From positions 3,982,001 to 4,046,000 of the forward strand of contig PUFA01000077.1 of the NCBI GenBank assembly GCA_003508835.1: 64,000 bases of DNA, written 5' to 3'. This document shows positions 57,801 to 64,000 of the stretch, piece by piece. How positions within the stretch are numbered: the first letter of the stretch is position 1; every line of letters begins with the position of its first letter. Position numbers and translations under genes: made by a program. The notes under the pieces are model-generated. The model made no database searches. It saw only the letters and a program-made list of their open reading frames with translations, and was not told the origin of the DNA. The stretch is from Eonycteris spelaea (Eukaryota; Chordata; Mammalia; Chiroptera; Pteropodidae).

Positions 57801-60800
57801 GAGGACAGAGAAGCCACTGCACGCAGAGAGAAGAGCAGACACAGCGGGGAGGAGATGAAGACTAGGTGGGGCGTCTCTGATATTGCACGCAGTTCTATGT
57901 GGCTGGAGGTTAAAGGATAGTCTGTGTGTATATGTGTGCACATGCGCACACTCATGTGCACATTCACCGGAGTGTGGGGAAACCCTCAAAGGATAACACT
58001 GGAGAGGGAAACACTTAAATTCACTTAAATTATCTATTTTTTTCAGACTAAGGATTTTGAGTTTTAACAGGAAGTCATTAAATTTTTAGCAAGGGAGAGA
58101 GAGGCTGGTCTTCCCTAAACTATCACCAATTTAGACACGTGGGCAGCTCCATAGATTCTCAAGACTGAATTATATAGAGTGGCAGCCGCTTAGATCCAAT
58201 CCATGAAGGACAACGCATTTGGCTTCCAGTGATATCTCTGGTATAGCTTACCCACTAGGTTAAAAAAAATGACTCATTTCTCTGTTCAAACAAGACCTAC
58301 CTTTTGGCTCAGGGTAGTTATATCATTCAAGAATAAGAAGATTGTTTTTCCTATAGAAACATAGGTGTGGGACCTTAAATTTTTTCCATGTTTTATTTTT
58401 ATAGCAAGCTTTCATTTGCTTAAAATCTCAGTTTAGTCTCTGCCCATCAAATTGAATTAGTCTACAAAGCATGGCTGGGTGAATGTATCTAAGGAGGCAT
58501 TCTCTCAAAGTTAGATTTATGTAGGTTTCTTGTACATTTGGAAAGAGTATCTAGAAGTATTTATATGTTTTGGCAAAGGGCTTAGGCTAAGATCCCGTGT
58601 GGTTACACACCTAGATTCTTTCGTGATTCTTAAAGCTCTGAAAATGGCAATTCTACTGATTTGGTTCAGTGAATTTACTTGATTTATCTATGCATGGAGT
58701 CTAGTGTTGGCAAAGAACTCCTAATTCAAACATATTAGATTAGTGTTGAGATTGTTTGGTTTTGGAATTCTTTTTTTTTAACTGCTATACCAACACAGAC
58801 CTTTAATAAATATTTTGCTATTCCTCCAAACACATTTTCTTTTATAAGATGAAAATTCTTAGGGCTTTATTAAAGTGATAAGATAACTGTACATGGATTT
58901 TATTTTCCTCTTCTCCCTCGATTTGGAGGTAAAACTTTCAGGGTGTGTCCAATGTTGAAAAATTCTTGGTTGGGAATGAACTTGCCTTTCAAAAACTTGT
59001 TTCAAGAGGATACTCATTCTCTCTAAGGCCATATTAGAAAAAAAGATCATGGGAATCCTGTGACAGTTGTTTCAGAAAAGATATTTAAGAGCAATACTAT
59101 TCTTTCGTACAACTCTAGGGGGCTACTCACACATCATAAAATATAAGGGTGCCCCCCACCCTGGAACTGTGTAATGTGGTTGCCCTGCTTGAGGGAAGGA
59201 TAGTGCATATATGTTTTTATATCTTAGTATCTTATTTAATAAAAAATTGAGCATCTACTATGTGCCATGTAGTAAGCACAGCCAGGAGAGACATGTCCAT
59301 TACTTCCCCAGCAGGGAAAGATCTAGAAGAGCAGAGACCTTCAATATCTAAAGGAGGTAATTTGTAGACCTGGAGGAGATGGAAAGATGGGGTGGTGTTA
59401 AGGGCTTGACTCTTCTCCTGGATCAGGGGAACAAATGGGTCTTCCTCAGAGACAGTCGAAAGGTGGGTGCGAACAGTTATTAGGTGGCTCTGATCTGTTT
59501 AGTCAAATTATCTGGGGACTTACAGGAAGTAAAAGATTTGAAATAATTAGACAGTTACTCAACAGGATTGTAAAGGAAGAGGTCCAGGACCAACCAATGT
59601 GGTGGTGGTCTAGGACCTGGAGCATCTTCACCAAAGCCCAGATTCCCCTGAGGCAGTAGGGGCGTCTAGGTCCCTGTGGTTATGAAGCGGGAAAGATGGT
59701 CGCTGAAAGAGGATTAAGGACAAACAGTTACGATTATTCCTGCTCCATCTCCGTCATCCTATTAGACAAATCTGCAATCGGAGAATAATGGTAATAATGA
59801 TGATAATAACTGGGCATAGAACAGACTGAGAGCAAACACCATGGGTGATGTGACTTAGTGTTGAAACGCTCCAGAAGCTACTTTCAGAAAACTGCCCAGT
59901 TCAGCTTGCATGTCCAGGAAATCAGGAAGCCGAGATATTTTGTCTTTTATTCACTCTAAGCACTTTGATGGCTTACAGTTTCTGTGCTTTCATTTCCCCT
60001 GATCCCCAGTGAGTAAAGCCTATTGCGGACATGGAAGGAGGAACTGGGAATAAACCTGTGTGGTGATGACCAGTCAGCGCTGCTAGCTCCTCGGAGCGTC
60101 TCCGGAGCGAGTGACTGAGCTGGGCTGTAGGACTCGTAGTCTATTCCTTACAGCACGGTCTTTGCCATCTTTGTCTTCTCTTACTAACAGTTCCCAGCTG
60201 ACCCGTAGAATCATAAGATGTAATAAATATTTACTGTTTTAACATAAAAAAGAACTCAGCCGAATGCTAACACCATCACCTTGGCTATTAGCTTAGGGAA
60301 AGGTTAGTACTTCTTTCCTGGGCCGGTGCCAGTGTTACCCCCTCTTAATTTAGTCTGGAAGGAGGGAGAGCTTTGCAAAAAATAAAAAAGGATATTAAAC
60401 GTCTCTTCTTTAAATAGGAACATGTTTTCTAACGTTTCTAGCTTATTCTGGCTTTCCCCAGGGGACTCTGACTCTTAGAAGCAGCTCATATTCCATCCTG
60501 GGCCTGAGGCCATAGCAAGTCCAGCAAAAGTTGGACTTCTTCAGTGAACACATCTCAGCCTCTTGCTGGGAAGGCGACAGGGCACAATGCAGGACCACAC
60601 TTTATAAAGTGCGAGTTCAGATTTCACAGCTGACGCCTTGACACACCCAGTTTTCATTCTGAGCCATTTCAACCAGCGGCATTCTCAGCTTGTCTTTCTG
60701 TTCCACAATAAATCTTGCCACCTCCCTCCTGTCGTTCCTCCTCTATTCTTGGTGTCTGTGACTCCAGGGCCCACCCTGTGATCTTTGATCATCTGTCATA

Positions 60801-61080
60801 AGGTGGATTTCTCAGCCTCCATGGTGGACATCCTGGTGGTCCTTAGAGTAACTAGGAAGAACAGTCAAGACATGGATGATAAGCAGAACAAGTGAGAGAA
60901 TTGAAAAAAAAAAAAAGAAAAGAAAACAACCTCTTTTCTAGTCCTGAGGCTTACTTACATCCAAGACCACCAGCTTTCTGTCAAACACTCCAAATAGAAA
61001 CTTTCAAAAATATTTTTATTTTTTAGTTCTTAGTATAGTTATATAAAAAGTCAGAGACAAGAAATAAAAATGACAAGGAG

Positions 61081-61147
<67 letters not shown>
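61081..61147. repeat. (AT)n(AC)n compound microsatellite
   Basis: About eight AT units followed by roughly 25 AC units; highly likely to be polymorphic and able to form Z-DNA. Confidence 0.97.
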
Positions 61148-61148
<1 letters not shown>

Positions 61149-61369
61149 TTTATGACACCTGGAAGATAGTAATTCCTCCATGGTATAGAGAGTATTCGTT
61201 TTAAATTCTAAGTAAATTTAATTTAAATTGCTTCCTTTCCCTTCGGGCTACTGCTCAGAGTATCTCCATGCTATTGCCATAACCACAGCCTTTTTTTCTG
61301 GTCTATAAAAGATGAAATTCTGTTTTAAAAAATCCTACATATGAATTCTACAGAACTGGTGAAGTTATG

Positions 61370-61585
61370 GGAAGCAGGATGGCCCAGTGGCGAATATGTA
61401 GACTAGACTGTTAGCCAGACCCGAGTTTGAACTCTAACCATGTGACACTGAGCCAGTTACTTAAGATTTCCACCCTTACTTTCCTCATCTGTGAAGTGGA
61501 AAAAATAATATTTGACTCCATGGAGTTGTTTTGAGAATTTACTCGTAGAAAGAATTTCTATATAAAAATTCAGTATTAGCTGATA
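61370..61585 (+). mobile_element. MIR SINE, near full length
   Basis: 'ggatggcccagtggcgaata', 'agacccgagtttgaactcta', 'gagccagttacttaagattt' and 'ctttcctcatctgtgaagtg' follow MIR from its tRNA-like head through the core. Confidence 0.8.
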
Positions 61586-62089
61586 TTAGTACTCACTCTT
61601 TTCAGTGTAAACCTAATGAGTCAGGACAGTATGATATATTATAATGCCTATACTTGACATATTAAAATGCCTTAGAAGATTTTAAAGAACTATAAAAAGA
61701 GCCTAAAGGAAAAGCAAGTAGTTTATTGTTGGTGTTTAATTTTCTTGGATTCCATATTGAATAGACAGTTGGAATATACTTCCTTTTTGTGGTTTGGTGT
61801 ATACAAAGGCCATATTTGTGATAAATGTCCCATTTCATCAAAGTGAGTTGGATTTAAAAATGTATTTGAGAAATTGAACTTGAGTCAACTATCTGGGTTT
61901 AATTCTTATCATATATAAATATTAAACAGTAATGAGAGAGTCGTCTAAAGATTATTTTATTAAATACTAAGATTCATGATAATTACCCCCTTGAGTATCT
62001 TCTTTTTTTCAGAAGAGGAAATGTAACACACCATCACAAAACTAGTGGAGAGAATGTGATTTTCTTCTTTGTGGGTGTAGACAGAGTTT

Positions 62090-62770
62090 TATAAAACCGC
62101 TGGAGAACATTCTCACAGTCAGCCGTGGTGACGATAGTCTCTGCAATCGGGACTTGCCAGGTTGTTCGAATAAAAATAGCAGCTGCCACCAGAATGCATC
62201 ATTGACAAAAAGCATGTGCTTCGCAAATGTTCTGTTCTCTGATCCTGGGAGTAACCTCAAATGCTGAGCCCTGTTACCACACTGTATAGTCGAAGCATTG
62301 GGAGCTCTGCGGACGTCCTGAACGATGCCATGTGCGGTCAGGCTGCAGCTGGGGCCGTGCGCCAGGTCCTTGGCTCCCACACTGTGCTTTGTTCCCACAA
62401 AACTGCATTAACAAAGATCGCTGTGGGATTTCGTAACGTAAAAAAAGTATTCCACGAAGGTATTTAATAAGCAGGTCTCCATCACTGACGATGTCTCACC
62501 TAGCATTTTTGGGCAGTGAGAACCCGGTTCGGGTTACTCTCTTGGTGAAGTAGAAGTTGCTGTTTGACACCTAAGAATCTGTTTCTTTGATGACGTTGCA
62601 CCTTTACTTGGATACTGGCACATCTGGGCACATCGGAGGAGAGATCTATTACTTCAGGAGCTAGTTTGTGTTATTACCGGCTGCTAAGGTACTACTATTG
62701 GGACACAGAGTACGAATAGTATCTGCCATGCACTCTGGTTGTAACGCCATCCTTCGGGGGCAGGCCAGTG
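62090..62770. other. CpG-rich unassigned segment
   Basis: By my count about 20 CpG dinucleotides fall within 62098-62532, far above the rest of the intron. No protein signature or repeat family is recognised on either strand. Confidence 0.5.
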
Positions 62771-63059
62771 GCTCCACAACTTAAGTGATCAGGTGGTTGT
62801 TTTGTGCTTTTCTTTTTTTCTTTTTTCTTTCTTTTTTTTTTTTAATATATAGATTCCTGGGCTTTAGCCTCAGAGATTTAGACACAGAAGTTCTTAGGCA
62901 TGACCTAGGGATGTGTAGTTCTAAAAAGCTTAATGATTCTGATAATCAGCTAGGTTTTGGAAATGCTTGGTAGTAAATTGTTAGGACTATTATATGTTAC
63001 TTTCTTAGGTAGAATATTGCTGATTGTTTTCTTTGAATTCCCTGAAGTCATTACTGCAG

Positions 63060-63200
63060 GTTACTAAAAAATACATGTTTATATTTATACATATACATTA
63101 AAATTCACATTAGTACTATTATACATAGTGTATCATGTGTATAAATATATAAATATATGTATGTATACAATATATATACATATTTACACACATTCATAAA
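63060..63200. repeat. AT-rich low-complexity region
   Basis: TATA/TATG-type units: 'atatataaatatatgtatgt' and similar. Confidence 0.85.
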
Positions 63201-63229
63201 TTGAGTTTGTGTGTGTCATTGAAAATTCT

Positions 63230-63660
63230 CCAGTGTGGTTCAGCATGTTATCACACATAAGGATTGGTCTTGGATCTCTAGCCTGGACCCGTGTGTACAC
63301 AGTCGGTGGCTTTTTGCTGCTTGGTCTCTTAATCTGGTGGTTGGTCTTAAAACTTTGCTGCAAGTAGCAGCCTTGTTTCTTATGGCCGACTGCCACACTG
63401 GACTATCCAGTGTCACTCACGGCAGTCCAGAGCCATGTCGTGGAGTTGAAATTAGGAGTTTCTACCAGTATTTCTCTAGCCCTCATTGCTTAAGTTTGGT
63501 CTGTTTCAACAAACTCATCAGCTTCCAGCTACTTACAGACCCCATTATCCCCAAGAGTGTAGCGTCAGTCAAAGGACGTCAACAACTGGTGTTCGAGAAA
63601 CCTCAGGCTAGTTCTGTGGCCCATAGATGCAGGCTTCAAAGAAGGCATGGATGGTGACTA
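63230..63660. other. Second non-AT-rich unassigned segment
   Basis: Carries a 140-codon open frame on the + strand (63235-63657) without any recognisable domain or splice context, and about nine CpGs. It may belong with 62090-62770 as one insertion split by AT-rich sequence. Confidence 0.35.
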
Positions 63661-64000
63661 TCGTAATTGAGTCACTAGTTCTGAGTGCTATTTCTAGTAC
63701 ACATCAATATTCTAACTTCTGAACTTAATTTCAGTAAAATACTATTTGCAGGTTTATTGGTTTAATTCTTTAGACACCATAGGTATACTACCTAGAAACT
63801 ACGAACCTTTTAAGAGTCTACAAAAAATGTTTCTGACTAGAAAAAGGCATATATATTTGCTCTAAAGTGTGGAAAAGAAAACTAAAAAATGGAAATTAAT
63901 GCTTAATTAAATCTCTATAAAATATTGTGCTTTGCCAGTTTTAGCCATCATTAAGCTTAGTGTTCATTTAATAATTAGTGATTTTGAAAACAAATTTTAG

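Larger units (their letters stand above)
57134..64000 (+). other. Intron 20 (incomplete at the window end)
   Basis: At least 6.9 kb. I searched by eye for further Gly-X-Y exons and found none. Contents: an L2 fragment, an AT/AC microsatellite, a MIR, AT-rich repeats near 63060-63200 and two CpG-rich unassigned stretches. Nothing assignable in 57980-61070. Confidence 0.85.

Noticed and set aside
59435..59659. 'MGLPQ...' open frame as a continuing collagen exon
   Set aside because: It has no Gly-X-Y periodicity beyond the first residues and no acceptor/donor pair in phase 0.
62042..62398. 118-codon minus-strand open frame as a gene
   Set aside because: The composition is plausible but nothing identifies a family. 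It more likely reflects the locally higher GC content.
63235..63657. 140-codon + strand open frame as a possible new gene
   Set aside because: It shows no domain, no repeats of residues, no splice context and no upstream signal I can support. I kept the region only as an unassigned CpG-containing segment.
1..64000. A previously undescribed multi-gene system
   Set aside because: All well-supported coding sequence belongs to one known gene. The remaining sequence is intron with repeats, and nothing suggests cooperating novel genes.

Overview
The window is vertebrate, almost certainly placental-mammal, nuclear DNA. It is AT-rich and intron-dominated, with many decayed MIR, L2, L1 and hAT repeats. 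It contains no prokaryotic-type gene organisation. One gene occupies it: an internal part of COL14A1, the collagen alpha-1(XIV) chain, on the + strand. I resolve 20 coding exons between 71 and 57133, each with an AG acceptor, a GT donor and consistent phase. Together they hold 2,179 coding bases, about 726 codons. The gene continues beyond both ends: the first exon enters in phase 1 and the last intron is still open at 64000.

Domain order, 5' to 3': two fibronectin type III modules (exons 1-2 and 3-4), a Pro/Thr-rich hinge exon (5), a von Willebrand factor A domain with a visible MIDAS site (6-9), a TSPN/laminin-G-like domain (10-15), a Cys-containing linker where Gly-X-Y begins (16), and the first part of a collagen triple helix (17-20). 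This is the FACIT collagen layout: a globular region that projects from fibrils, followed by a short triple helix.

Two observations stand out. First, exon 11 (22104-22241) is one base short of the length its flanking phases require. A T appears to be missing from the run at 22144-22147. Read literally, this shifts the TSPN frame and reaches a stop at 24540-24542, although all later exons remain clean. It may be a sequence error, a private allele or a real lesion. Second, at 48108-48313 there is a SINE with a tRNA-Val-like head fused to 5S rRNA, flanked by a perfect 13-bp target-site duplication. From memory, hybrid tRNA/5S SINEs of this kind were described in fruit bats (Pteropodidae), so a megabat is my best guess at the source.

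Other notable content: a nearly full-length but dead antisense L1 of about 5.3 kb in the 12.3-kb intron 14; two oppositely oriented copies of one hAT-type element; a perfect four-unit heat-shock-element-like site in intron 16; and CpG-rich unassigned sequence near the right end. I found no convincing new multi-gene biological system. Repeat boundaries are approximate because they were read by eye.
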